Positions 7,178 through 14,799 of a DNA stretch of 36,255 nt are shown here, one piece after another (position 1 is the stretch's first letter; each line of letters starts with the position of its first letter). The notes under the pieces are model-generated. The model was not told the origin of the DNA, did no database searches, and saw only the letters and a program-made list of their open reading frames with translations. The DNA is from Scytonema tolypothrichoides VB-61278. GTDB lineage: Bacteria; Cyanobacteriota; Cyanobacteriia; Cyanobacteriales; Nostocaceae. A program made the translations under genes and the position numbers. The stretch lies in assembly GCF_000828085.3 (NCBI RefSeq), contig NZ_JXCA02000001.1:1304828-1341082 (forward strand). The letters are read 5' to 3'.

Positions 7178-10100
7178 TTAAACACATCTATCCACTTACT
7201 GTGGCGCTTCACAAATGCCCATATCGGTATGAATTTCACTAACTCAGGATAGACGGGAATCAAAAGCTTTCCTCGTTTGCTGAGTGGTGCTTGCTTGCTG
7301 AATCGAACCGCCAATGTCCTTGCTGAGATAAATATGTCATTATCATAAATGTTTATTTCACGGAATTGGATCAGCTTTGCCAAAGTTTCTGGATTGCCAA
7401 TCTCACCCAAAGCTTCTGCCGCTTTGCATTTTACGTACCAGTCTGAGTGGTTGAGAGCAGCAATTAAAGCATCCACCGCTTGAAAGGAGCCAATTTCACC
7501 CAAAGCCTCTGCTGCGTACCTTCTCACGTCTGAGTCTGAGTGGTTGAGAGCAGCAATTAAAGCATCCACTGCTTGGGAGTTATCAATCTTACCCAAAACA
7601 TATACTGCGTACCTTCTCACCTCTGAGTTTGAGTGGTTGAGGGCAGCAATTAAAGCATCTACTGCTTGGGAGTTGTCAATCTTACCCAAAGCTTCTGCCA
7701 CCTTCCATCCCACGTCCGAGTCTGAGTGGTTAAGGGCAGCAATTAAAGCATCTACTGCTTGGGAGGAGTCACTCTTACCTAAAGTATATGCCGCTTTCCT
7801 TCTCACGTCCGAGTCTGAGTGGTTGAGGGCAGTAATTAAATCATCTACAACTTGGGAGGAGCCTATCTTACACAAAGCTTCTACCACCTTCCATTTCACG
7901 TCCGAGTCTGAGCGGTTGAGGACAGTAATTAAATCATCTACAACTTGGGAGGAGCCTATCTTACACAAAGCATATGCCGCGTTCCATCTCACGTACGAGT
8001 CTGAGTCGTTGGAGGCAGCAATTAAAGCATTCACTGCTTGAAAGTTGCCTATCTCACCCAAAGCTTGTGCTGCCTTACTTCTCACGAACGAGTCTGAGTC
8101 GTTGAGGGCAGCAATTAAACCATCCACAGCTTGGGAGTTGCCAATCTTACCCAAAGCAAATGCCGCGCTACTTCTCACCCACAAGTCTGAGTGGTTGAGG
8201 GCTTCTTGCAGCTTCTGGCACATCTGCGAGCTGACTTGACCAAGCGTCACGACTGTTGATGTGATGAAACTAGCACTTGGGTAAAACTGCCAAAACTGGT
8301 AAATGCTGTCGATTATCTTAGCAATCAAAGGATGATTATTTTGTTTGCATTCAGCAGCTGCACGACCAGCCAATAACAACAGTGTTTTAAAAATATCATC
8401 TTTTTCTTTGGTGATAGCTTCCAGCAAGGGAATTGGATTTTCCATCAACCCCGCCAATAAAGTCAAAGTTTCATGCCAGTCGTATTCCCAAAAATGTTCT
8501 CTCGCCAACGCAATACCATTACTGGCATTCTTCAAATAAGAAGCCGTCAAATACTCCTGAAAAGTCCGATGGAGGAACAGGTATTGCTCACCTTGCCTTG
8601 CCAATTTTTGGATAATACCATCTTCCTCACACAGTTCTTTCATTAAATTGGCGGCTGTGGCATTTCTGAAATCACTACAACTCTCACCTCGCAGAAAGTT
8701 TTCAATTTTCTCCCGCAGTTCCCGTAGCGAAAAAATTTCTTTGCCTTCGCAGCTAAATTGATATGCCAGTGATTCTAATAATTGAATTTTGGCGATAACC
8801 CAACCATCAGACGATGATTGTCTATGATTGTCACTCCGCCATTTGCTCAACATATAATCCACGGCTTTTTCATAAACCTGAGTCCGCCGTGCAGGAAGCG
8901 TCAGCCCTTTTTCTTGATACAAACTACACAGCAAGGATAAAAGTAAGGGATTTTGTGCTAATCCTGTAATTTGGGGTTTATGCCGCAATTCTTCAATGAG
9001 TTTCCCTGCTGAAACCGAATCATCCTCAATGTAACCCGCAGCATTGGTAAACCAAGTTTCAATATACTCTTCTGTTTGCTTTTGGCTAAAAGGGACGATT
9101 TCCACCTCCTTAGCACTTTCCACAAAAGCGCCACCATAACCCACAATTCGGGAAGTGCAAATTATCGGACAGGAAGAATTTCTGGTAAATCGGTTCAGCT
9201 TGTCTTTTAAGTCATTGCGATGTTCTTTTGGCACTTCATCTAAAGCGTCTAAAAGCAGCAGACATTTGCCATTTTTCAATTTCTCCTCTAATAAATGCTT
9301 GACCAGTGGCGCGGTTTTCGGGTAGTCTCTTTGTATGATGAGTCTTATTGTGTCTATAACTTCAGTTGCTTGTTCATCCAAATCAGATAGCCTGATAAAC
9401 AGCGGAAATATCACATCATCTATAACTCCCTCTCCTTGTAGGCTACGGTCTACACACATCTCACTCAAAACCTCACCCTCGCTTTTAGCTGCGCTAAAAT
9501 CTTTCCCTCTCCTTAGTAAGGAGAGCCAGTGCGTTGCGGGGGTTCCCCCCGTTGTAGCACCTGGCGTGAGGGATGCCCGGAGGGCAGGGTGAGGTTCCGA
9601 AGGGCTGGGGTGAGGTTTGACTCCCTCTGCTTGCACCAAAGGCTTAGCATGAGTTCTATCTAATAACCTCTGCCTTTGTGCTTGAGCTGTTAACCCAGCT
9701 TCCATCCTCAGTAAAGTAGATTTTCCCATACCTGGGTCAGCCAGAACCATAATTTTCTGATTCTGTTTTTTTGCCTCTTCCCAGTCAACTTGTGTCCGCT
9801 GAGATTCTTCACCCATGCGTTTGAGGGCGTAGGCGCGTTTGAGTTCGGCTTCAGATTCCCCATATTCCCAGAAATTTTCTACATCTTTGCGTTTTGTTTC
9901 CAAGCTGACTTGAATGGGAATATATTGTTCTTTGAGGAGAATTGGCTGCTGGGTGTGGAAAAGCTTAATGTATTTGAAATAATCTTCAATCTCTTGCAGG
10001 AATTGACAAACAGCATTTTTCTCTGGCTCTAGTCCTAGTTGGTCTAATTGTGTTGTAATATTGTCCCAGCGAATGACAAAACTTTCATCGCTTTTGCTGC

Positions 10101-10668
10101 ATTGAATCACACCCACCACTCCGCCCAATTCTTCAGCAAAAACTGCTCCGCCACTCGTTCCAGGCTCGACTTTGGCATCAATTCGATGGGAGAGAAAAGT
10201 AGATGTTTTCTGGGGAAGTTGATTCCAAGGCTGGGTAAATTTTATTTCCTGAGTCCGATAAGTAGAGACTGTATTGAGAGGCGCACTGCGACTGATACTT
10301 TGAGCCGAGACAGCGAACCCTTCCGGAAAGTTTGTCTTTTTTGCAGGCGGAAATCCATAGACTGTTACCGATATTGAGAGCTGTTGAGGGTTGATAATCG
10401 GAACTGCCTTGGCATTTGTGATATTTATTTTGAGAATGGCAATATCAATCTCTGGGTTTGAAAGTTCTTCGCACCACTGCGCCTCGTAAATCTCCCCGCG
10501 ATACTCTACCTTGAGTAAATCCAACAAATAGATCACATGATGGCAAGTCACCAGATAGCCATCACCACGGATGATGAATCCAGAACCCGCAATCTCTCCT
10601 TTTGGTGAGTTAGGGTTGAGGATTTTCACCATCGATTCTCTGAGTTGATCCAGGGTGTAATGACTCAT
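7162..10668 (-). CDS. Trypsin-like protease / NACHT NTPase / HEAT-repeat protein
   Basis: A 1168-aa STAND-type protein. Residues ~1-210 are a trypsin-like serine protease domain with H44 (VTCHHV), D75 (EIDIAIL) and S172 (PGTSGGAVF). Residues ~300-720 are a NACHT NTPase with Walker A ADPGMGKST (310-318; K316) and Walker B LLLLDALDE (D474, D477, E478), followed by helical parts (LRHKPQITGLAQNPLLLSLL, FLHRTFQEYLTA). Residues 823-1101 are nine HEAT units of exactly 31 residues. This is the architecture of bacterial NLR-like conflict or anti-phage proteins: the repeats would sense a trigger, NACHT would oligomerise and the protease would be the effector. A Trypco1-like partner gene lies 17 bp upstream. 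Residues ~336-417 are a repeat-derived insert between Walker A and B. The C-terminus is supplied by an inverted repeat. Domain calls are firm; the defence role is inferred. Confidence 0.93.
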   Translation of the reverse strand: MSHYTLDQLRESMVKILNPNSPKGEIAGSGFIIRGDGYLVTCHHVIYLLDLLKVEYRGEIYEAQWCEELSNPEIDIAILKINITNAKAVPIINPQQLSISVTVYGFPPAKKTNFPEGFAVSAQSISRSAPLNTVSTYRTQEIKFTQPWNQLPQKTSTFLSHRIDAKVEPGTSGGAVFAEELGGVVGVIQCSKSDESFVIRWDNITTQLDQLGLEPEKNAVCQFLQEIEDYFKYIKLFHTQQPILLKEQYIPIQVSLETKRKDVENFWEYGESEAELKRAYALKRMGEESQRTQVDWEEAKKQNQKIMVLADPGMGKSTLLRMEAGLTAQAQRQRLLDRTHAKPLVQAEGVKPHPSPSEPHPALRASLTPGATTGGTPATHWLSLLRRGKDFSAAKSEGEVLSEMCVDRSLQGEGVIDDVIFPLFIRLSDLDEQATEVIDTIRLIIQRDYPKTAPLVKHLLEEKLKNGKCLLLLDALDEVPKEHRNDLKDKLNRFTRNSSCPIICTSRIVGYGGAFVESAKEVEIVPFSQKQTEEYIETWFTNAAGYIEDDSVSAGKLIEELRHKPQITGLAQNPLLLSLLCSLYQEKGLTLPARRTQVYEKAVDYMLSKWRSDNHRQSSSDGWVIAKIQLLESLAYQFSCEGKEIFSLRELREKIENFLRGESCSDFRNATAANLMKELCEEDGIIQKLARQGEQYLFLHRTFQEYLTASYLKNASNGIALAREHFWEYDWHETLTLLAGLMENPIPLLEAITKEKDDIFKTLLLLAGRAAAECKQNNHPLIAKIIDSIYQFWQFYPSASFITSTVVTLGQVSSQMCQKLQEALNHSDLWVRSSAAFALGKIGNSQAVDGLIAALNDSDSFVRSKAAQALGEIGNFQAVNALIAASNDSDSYVRWNAAYALCKIGSSQVVDDLITVLNRSDSDVKWKVVEALCKIGSSQVVDDLITALNHSDSDVRRKAAYTLGKSDSSQAVDALIAALNHSDSDVGWKVAEALGKIDNSQAVDALIAALNHSNSEVRRYAVYVLGKIDNSQAVDALIAALNHSDSDVRRYAAEALGEIGSFQAVDALIAALNHSDWYVKCKAAEALGEIGNPETLAKLIQFREINIYDNDIFISARTLAVRFSKQAPLSKRGKLLIPVYPELVKFIPIWAFVKRHSKWIDVFKSLRA
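7366..8202 (-). repeat. Nine 93-bp tandem repeats encoding HEAT units
   Basis: Nine consecutive 31-codon units encode variants of ALNHSDSDVRRKAAEALGKI. Many are near-identical at DNA level, notably the stretch gcagcaattaaagcatccac. Differences cluster at the positions after SDS/VR, which are the exposed helix faces. Confidence 0.9.
9418..9663 (-). repeat. Interspersed repeat inserted in frame inside the NACHT domain
   Basis: The segment encodes a proline/serine/glycine-rich stretch (PSPSEPHPALRASLTPGATT) foreign to NACHT folds. The DNA carries the perfect palindrome CTCTCCTTA-g-TAAGGAGAG and blocks of the cctcaccct type typical of cyanobacterial intergenic repeats. Edges are approximate. Confidence 0.7.
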
Positions 10669-10685
10669 GGTGCAGAAGCCACAAA

Positions 10686-11051
10686 TTAAGGAGTGGGCGG
10701 TTTTTCCTGTTTAGCTTTACTGAAATCCCACTCTATAGTGACTTTAACATTAGCTTGTGCTGTTCCCTTAGTTACAAAAGGAACTCCTGTTTCTCCTCCT
10801 GCTTGTAAACCAAATTCCAATGTCACCTTAGTTGGTGTGGTGGTATGAGTTATTCCTTCTTTCACACTGTCTAGTACCAGTTTTGAATAGCTGCGTACGG
10901 TACTGACTGTCATTTTTGTCAATCTTTCTGTTCTTTCTTTGATGTCATCAATATATCCAACTGCTTGAAGTTCATCACTATCTTGCTCGTCGTATTGGAT
11001 ATAAATTTCTTCTCCATCAGCACCAAGGATTGTTGTAATTTTTTCAGACAT
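10686..11051 (-). CDS. Trypsin-co-occurring domain (Trypco1 / CU044_2847-like) protein
   Basis: A 121-aa protein whose C-terminal half has the pattern of the trypsin-co-occurring domain Trypco1: VTLEFGLQAGGETG, then a short polar stretch, then AQANVKVTIEWDF. That domain was named for its association with trypsin-NTPase conflict genes. The N-terminus has an ILGADGEEIYIQYDE beta segment and an amphipathic helix (IDDIKERTERLTKMTVSTV). The stop lies 17 bp before the start of the trypsin-NACHT gene on the same strand, so the two are almost certainly co-transcribed. It is probably a small partner or regulator of the protease-NTPase; the biochemical role is not known. The assignment rests on the motif and the neighbour. 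Confidence 0.8.
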   Translation of the reverse strand: MSEKITTILGADGEEIYIQYDEQDSDELQAVGYIDDIKERTERLTKMTVSTVRSYSKLVLDSVKEGITHTTTPTKVTLEFGLQAGGETGVPFVTKGTAQANVKVTIEWDFSKAKQEKPPTP

Positions 11052-11367
11052 TTCTGTCGTTTTTCTATGTATTTTTATTTAGGATATTCTGGACGCGAAA
11101 AATAATCACAGAAAAATTAATAAAACTTATTTGTAGTCAGCAAGTCTAATCAGTTAGTCTACCGTTAGACAGAAATGTAGAATTTCACTCTCAAGAAAGA
11201 GCAATTCAAGTAGTGTTGTTCGGTACATTTTTGTCAATAGAATAAATTTTTGCAAAAGTACCTGGCGAATCTGATGTAAAGATGCGCCAGCCAAGCCCGT
11301 CTATCGACCTATGTCGCCTTGAGGTTTTTGCAAGGCGTCTTATCTAATCACCGAGGAGAGGAATACT
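11052..11367. promoter_or_regulatory. Divergent intergenic region with 5'-UTR hairpin
   Basis: This 316-bp region separates the conflict module (minus) from the rhodanese gene (plus) and should hold both promoters. A hairpin CGCCTTG (11315-11321) / CAAGGCG (11331-11337) lies shortly before the AGGAG of the rhodanese gene. I cannot fix either promoter. Confidence 0.4.
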
Positions 11368-12006
11368 ATGGAATCAGTGAACAACACTGGCGAATCAGCA
11401 CAGGACACTGTTGAATCAGCTAAGAATACTGTTGAATCAGCTAAGGACACTGCGCAATCAGCAGTGAACAATACTGTGGAATCAGCTAAGGATGCTGCAG
11501 AATCAGCAAAGAATACTGTTGAATCAGCAGCGAAGAACACTGCACAATCAGTTAAGAATGCTGTGGGTAATATAGCGGGCGATATCATTCCACCACAGCC
11601 ACCAATTGAGCCACAGTCTGATCCTCATGTCCTCAAGTCTCGTCTGGAATGGGGTGAACCTGCTTTGACAATTCTGGACGTGCGCGATCGCAACAGCTAC
11701 AACCAAGGTCATATCATGGGCGCAATGCCTTATCCAGTTGATGAATTGGTAGATCGAGCCAAATCATCTTTGGATAAAAACCGTGATATCTACGTTTACG
11801 GTGAAAACGAACAACAAACTTCTCAAGCTGCACAATCATTGAAAAGTGCAGGCTTTGTACACGTTTCTGAACTCAAAGGTGGTCTAGCGGCTTGGAAGGA
11901 AATCGGCGGCCCCACAGAAGGTATTGTGGAATCAAAAACTCCTGCTGGTGCAGATGACTACAATGTTGTTGATCGTTTGAAAAATCACGCAAAAACACAA
12001 CAATAA
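11368..12006 (+). CDS. Rhodanese-like protein with LEA-type N-terminal repeats, no catalytic Cys
   Basis: A 212-aa protein after a good AGGAG site. Residues 1-68 are imperfect amphipathic repeats of the type ESAKNTVESAKDTAQSA, resembling LEA/apolipoprotein-like helices of desiccation-related proteins. A proline linker (IIPPQPPIEPQ) follows. Residues ~88-185 are a rhodanese fold: LTILDVRDRNSYNQGHIMGA, then YVYGENEQQTSQAAQSL, then LKGGLAAWKEIGGP. The active-site cysteine expected after YVY is G145, and the whole protein has no cysteine, so sulfur transfer is not possible by the usual chemistry. It may be a binding or stress-protective module. Fold confidence is high; function is unknown. Confidence 0.85.
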   Translation: MESVNNTGESAQDTVESAKNTVESAKDTAQSAVNNTVESAKDAAESAKNTVESAAKNTAQSVKNAVGNIAGDIIPPQPPIEPQSDPHVLKSRLEWGEPALTILDVRDRNSYNQGHIMGAMPYPVDELVDRAKSSLDKNRDIYVYGENEQQTSQAAQSLKSAGFVHVSELKGGLAAWKEIGGPTEGIVESKTPAGADDYNVVDRLKNHAKTQQ

Positions 12007-12080
12007 AATGTTTAGTGATTAGTTATTAGTCCTTTGTCATTGGTAGTTCGTTATTGACAAGTGACAAAGGACAAATCCGA

Positions 12081-12704
12081 TTAATGTTCAAACAAGTCTT
12101 TGAATTGCAACAAATCCAAGGAAACTATCGTCGGTAAACATCGAAAGCATTCTTGAGCAAGTTCTAAGCGTTCTTCTCGTTTGAGCATTTCTGTAAGTTT
12201 CTTTTGTACACTGATTAAGTAACGTACATCATTTGCTGCATAATTGAGTTGAGCTTCGGATAAATTAGTAGCATTTCCCCAGTCGGAACTTTGAGAACTT
12301 TTGTCCAATTCCACCACCTCTAACTCCTGCACGACATCCTTGAGTCCGTGACGTTGGGTGTAGGTACGAGCTAACTTACTGGCAATCTTGGTACAGAAAA
12401 CAGGATCGACGTGAATGCTCAAATTGTAACGCAGCGTGGCAATGTCAAAACGCGCAAAGTGAAAGACCTTGAGGACATTTGCAGCTTCTAAGAGTTTTTT
12501 TAAGTTAACAGCATCTGTTTGACCTTTAGCAATACGAATTGCAGTCACTTTACCCTCACTGTTGCACAGTTGGACGAGACATAGGCGATCGCGTTGTGGT
12601 AACAATCCCATAGTCTCGGTATCTACAGCAATGACCGAAGCTTGTAAATAATGGGAGAGAGTATCATCACTAAGGTCGCGATCGCAAACCTGAAAATCTT
12701 CCAT
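12081..12704 (-). CDS. Ribonuclease D-type 3'-5' exonuclease
   Basis: A 207-aa DEDDy exonuclease domain. The metal ligands are visible: D28 and E30 in AVDTETMGL, D87 in FHFARFDIAT, and Y155/D159 in NYAANDVRYL. The sequence RLCLVQLCNSEGKV and LARTYTQRHGLKDVVQEL are typical of RNase D. It lacks the HRDC domains of E. coli RNase D, which is normal for the short cyanobacterial form. It probably trims the 3' ends of tRNAs and other small RNAs in the cytoplasm. The frame is intact and starts at ATG 12702-12704. Confidence 0.88.
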   Translation of the reverse strand: MEDFQVCDRDLSDDTLSHYLQASVIAVDTETMGLLPQRDRLCLVQLCNSEGKVTAIRIAKGQTDAVNLKKLLEAANVLKVFHFARFDIATLRYNLSIHVDPVFCTKIASKLARTYTQRHGLKDVVQELEVVELDKSSQSSDWGNATNLSEAQLNYAANDVRYLISVQKKLTEMLKREERLELAQECFRCLPTIVSLDLLQFKDLFEH

Positions 12705-12851
12705 GAATGAGATTTCGTTTGGTTAAATACCTATATTATCTACATTCATGGGTTCTTGAGGAGCTTTCAACCTCCCCTGTTCCAGGTTGCAGAACTTTGG
12801 CGGTTTTGGATAGTGAGCGCTTAAACACTCACTATGAACCGATTTTGAGGA

Positions 12852-13400
12852 TTATCTACCACTACGAAGGAAAATTTGCGTTAGATAAACTTCACCTTGG
12901 CTATTAGTCGCTACACCAATTCCAGTCATGTTGTAATTGCCTTTAATGTTGGCGAGATGTCCGGAACTGTGCAACCAACCAGTTACAGCTTCCTGAGCGG
13001 GATCGCTGTATCCTAGGTTAAAGGCAAGGTTTTCTGCTGCACTCCTGTAGCGAATAGGAATAGCACCAACTCTCCTTCTAAATCCCTGATGACTAAACGG
13101 AGCTTTACCATTAGCCATGTTTAGACTGTGAAGTCTTGCTTGCCGCGAGATTCTTGCATTTAGCAACAGCTTTGGCAAACCTTTAGAAGTTCGATATCGA
13201 TTAATTTGGTCAAAAACTGACTTTTCTAAATCAGTAGATTTAACTTTAACAGGTGACGCCAAACGAGGTGAGGACATTGACAACACCTGGTTCTGGTCTG
13301 ATTTCTTCGGTAAGGTTTGACCTCGTATGTAACTGGATGACATTCCACTAACAAGGACAAGCGTACTTAAAGCAATGCCAAAAGCAGTTTGTCGGAACAT
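12852..13400 (-). CDS. CAP-domain (SCP-like) secreted protein
   Basis: I use the ATG at 13398-13400 (MFRQTAFGIALSTLVLVSG), giving 182 aa; two codons upstream only a TTG is available. Residues 1-28 are a signal peptide. The C-terminal ~125 residues form a CAP/YkwD-type domain: VFDQINRYRTSKGLPKL, then MANGKAPFSHQGF with the conserved histidine, AAENLAFN with the glutamate, and GWLHSSGHLANIKG with the second histidine. The last strand is TGIGVATNSQGEVYLTQIF. Bacterial CAP proteins are extracytoplasmic and of uncertain activity. Expected location is the periplasm or outside the cell. Confidence 0.87.
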   Translation of the reverse strand: MFRQTAFGIALSTLVLVSGMSSSYIRGQTLPKKSDQNQVLSMSSPRLASPVKVKSTDLEKSVFDQINRYRTSKGLPKLLLNARISRQARLHSLNMANGKAPFSHQGFRRRVGAIPIRYRSAAENLAFNLGYSDPAQEAVTGWLHSSGHLANIKGNYNMTGIGVATNSQGEVYLTQIFLRSGR

Positions 13401-13908
13401 GGACAATTATGTAGTATGTAGGGTTGTAAGACGCAGAGTTGGTTTTTTTGTTTCTTCATATACCCGTATACTTGTTTGTATTCAGGAAGTTAGGAAATGA
13501 TGGCATATGATAACTAGAAGCGTCAAGAGTCTTTCATCACAATCATCATAGAGCAAAGTTATTTAGAAAAATGATACCCAAGTTGCCGTATTTATTTGGA
13601 TTGCTATCGAGGTTCTGATTGCATACATCAAATTACGTTCTAAGGTGTTACCGTAATTGGTGTTTATAATCCAGCAAGAGGATTCATTAGGGTTTGGGGC
13701 ACATAGTGACTGCCAAAACGTCCTTTAAAACGTTCTTGTATATCAGGAAGTTGAGTTGTTGATTTCAAGCTGGAGAGTATGGGACTCATAGTCACGCACA
13801 AGCTAAAATGACAGAACGACCATCATTATATAAACTCTTTTTCCTCTTTGTCTCTTGGTTCTCTGCGGTATGCGCGCTCTTGCAACGCTTAACATTCAAT
13901 TTAGCCTT
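13401..13908. other. Long intergenic region with a trpB remnant
   Basis: About 500 bp without an intact gene. It holds a 42-codon minus-strand stub resembling the N-terminus of TrpB (13664-13789) and the unresolved promoters of the CAP gene (minus) and the SUI1 gene (plus). Confidence 0.5.
13664..13789 (-). pseudogene. trpB: 5' remnant of tryptophan synthase beta subunit (trpB)
   Basis: Minus-strand translation from ATG 13787-13789 gives a 41-residue peptide whose second half, ERFKGRFGSHYVPQTLMNPL, matches the start of TrpB proteins (GRFGG-YVPETLM-AL). It ends at a TAA (13664-13666) and nothing trpB-like follows, so the rest of the gene is gone. TrpB makes tryptophan from indole and serine; this fragment cannot. 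It could still be expressed as a small peptide, but decay is the simpler reading. Identification rests on about 20 residues. Confidence 0.5.
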
Positions 13909-14280
13909 ATGTCATCATCAAATCACAAACCCTCCGAAAACCGTCTTGTCTACCGGGAATTTGGCAACGATAACTCCGCCGCCCTACAAAGACCAATGTC
14001 TGCTGCCTTAGAAAGACCAATCGAGGAACTACCCCCTCAACAGCAAAACCTGCGGGTACAAGCCACCCGCAGCGGACGCAAAGGCAAAACTGTGACTGTG
14101 ATTAGCGGTTTTCAATCCAAACCAGAAACCTTGCAAGCCTTACTCAAGCAGTTGAAAACTCAGTGTGGTACAGGTGGTACAGTCAAAGACAACGAAATAG
14201 AAATTCAAGGCGACCATAAGCAAAAAATACTAGAGATTGTGACCAAGCTAGGTTATAAAGCCAAAATCAGCGGTGGTTAA
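13909..14280 (+). CDS. SUI1/YciH-type translation initiation factor
   Basis: The start is taken at ATG 13909 (MSSSNHKPSENRLVYREFG), which matches the usual start of cyanobacterial members. The open frame extends upstream to a TTG at 13855, but that part looks non-coding. The 123-aa product has a ~50-residue disordered leader and then the SUI1/eIF1-like domain: LRVQATRSGRKGKTVTVISG, then LLKQLKTQCGTGGTVKDN and EIQGDHKQKILEIVTKLGY. Bacterial members bind the ribosome and are thought to affect start-site choice. A degraded copy of the last ~19 codons sits at 16991-17047. Confidence 0.88.
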   Translation: MSSSNHKPSENRLVYREFGNDNSAALQRPMSAALERPIEELPPQQQNLRVQATRSGRKGKTVTVISGFQSKPETLQALLKQLKTQCGTGGTVKDNEIEIQGDHKQKILEIVTKLGYKAKISGG

Positions 14281-14385
14281 TTTGTGGTGTTTACCGAACT
14301 CCAGAAACCTGCTGTTTTAGCACAGAAATGTTATGTTTGAAAAGTATAAAAAACCTGCTCGTTTTGATCTTTCTAGGAGGAACCT

Positions 14386-14544
14386 ATGGATTTAGTTCGG
14401 TTACTCTGTGCTATTTTTCTTCCGCCTTTAGGAGTGTTTTTGCAAGTTGGTATTGGTATAGACTTTTGGATTAATATACTTTTGACACTTTTTGGTTATA
14501 TTCCTGGAATTGTTCACGCTGTGTGGGTAATTGCTAGAAAATAA
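14386..14544 (+). CDS. Pmp3/YqaE-type small membrane protein (UPF0057)
   Basis: A 52-residue peptide, MDLVRLLCAIFLPPLGVFLQ and so on to AVWVIARK, preceded by a strong AGGAGG. It has two hydrophobic segments. The hallmarks of the Pmp3/YqaE family are present: AIFLPPLGVFLQVG, FWINILLTLFGYIPG and IVHAVWVI. Members are stress-inducible inner-membrane proteolipids linked to salt and cold tolerance. The start coordinate is set from the reading frame of the C-terminal part and could be off by one base. It is followed by AT-rich sequence without a clear terminator. Confidence 0.85.
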   Translation: MDLVRLLCAIFLPPLGVFLQVGIGIDFWINILLTLFGYIPGIVHAVWVIARK

Positions 14545-14799
14545 ACGTAGAGTTAACAAACTCAAACAAAAAAAAGAACAAAAAAGACTAGAGAAATAAG
14601 CCAAAAGTTTTTGGTGGTGAATATTTAAAAGTCGATTGTGTTGGGTGGGCATTGCTCACCCGTATTGTGTTTTGTTGGTCGTTAGAAAAAAGTCTTTTTA
14701 GTAAACGCTGCGAAAATTCATCAAAGGTTGTAGTAAAAGGTATTCACCCAGTTTAGGATGAATTTAACCTATTTTAACCTACAAAGTGGGTGCAAAATA

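Noticed and set aside
7544-8239. Long plus-strand frames (165 and 64 codons) with internal repeats
   Set aside because: They are antisense shadows of the HEAT-repeat units on the minus strand; the repetitive peptide follows from the 93-bp repeat.
11340-11588. 82-codon minus-strand frame rich in ADST repeats
   Set aside because: Antisense shadow of the LEA-like repeats of the rhodanese gene.
12707-12907. 66-codon plus-strand frame between the RNase D and CAP genes
   Set aside because: No ribosome-binding site, no recognisable content, and it overlaps the end of the CAP gene.
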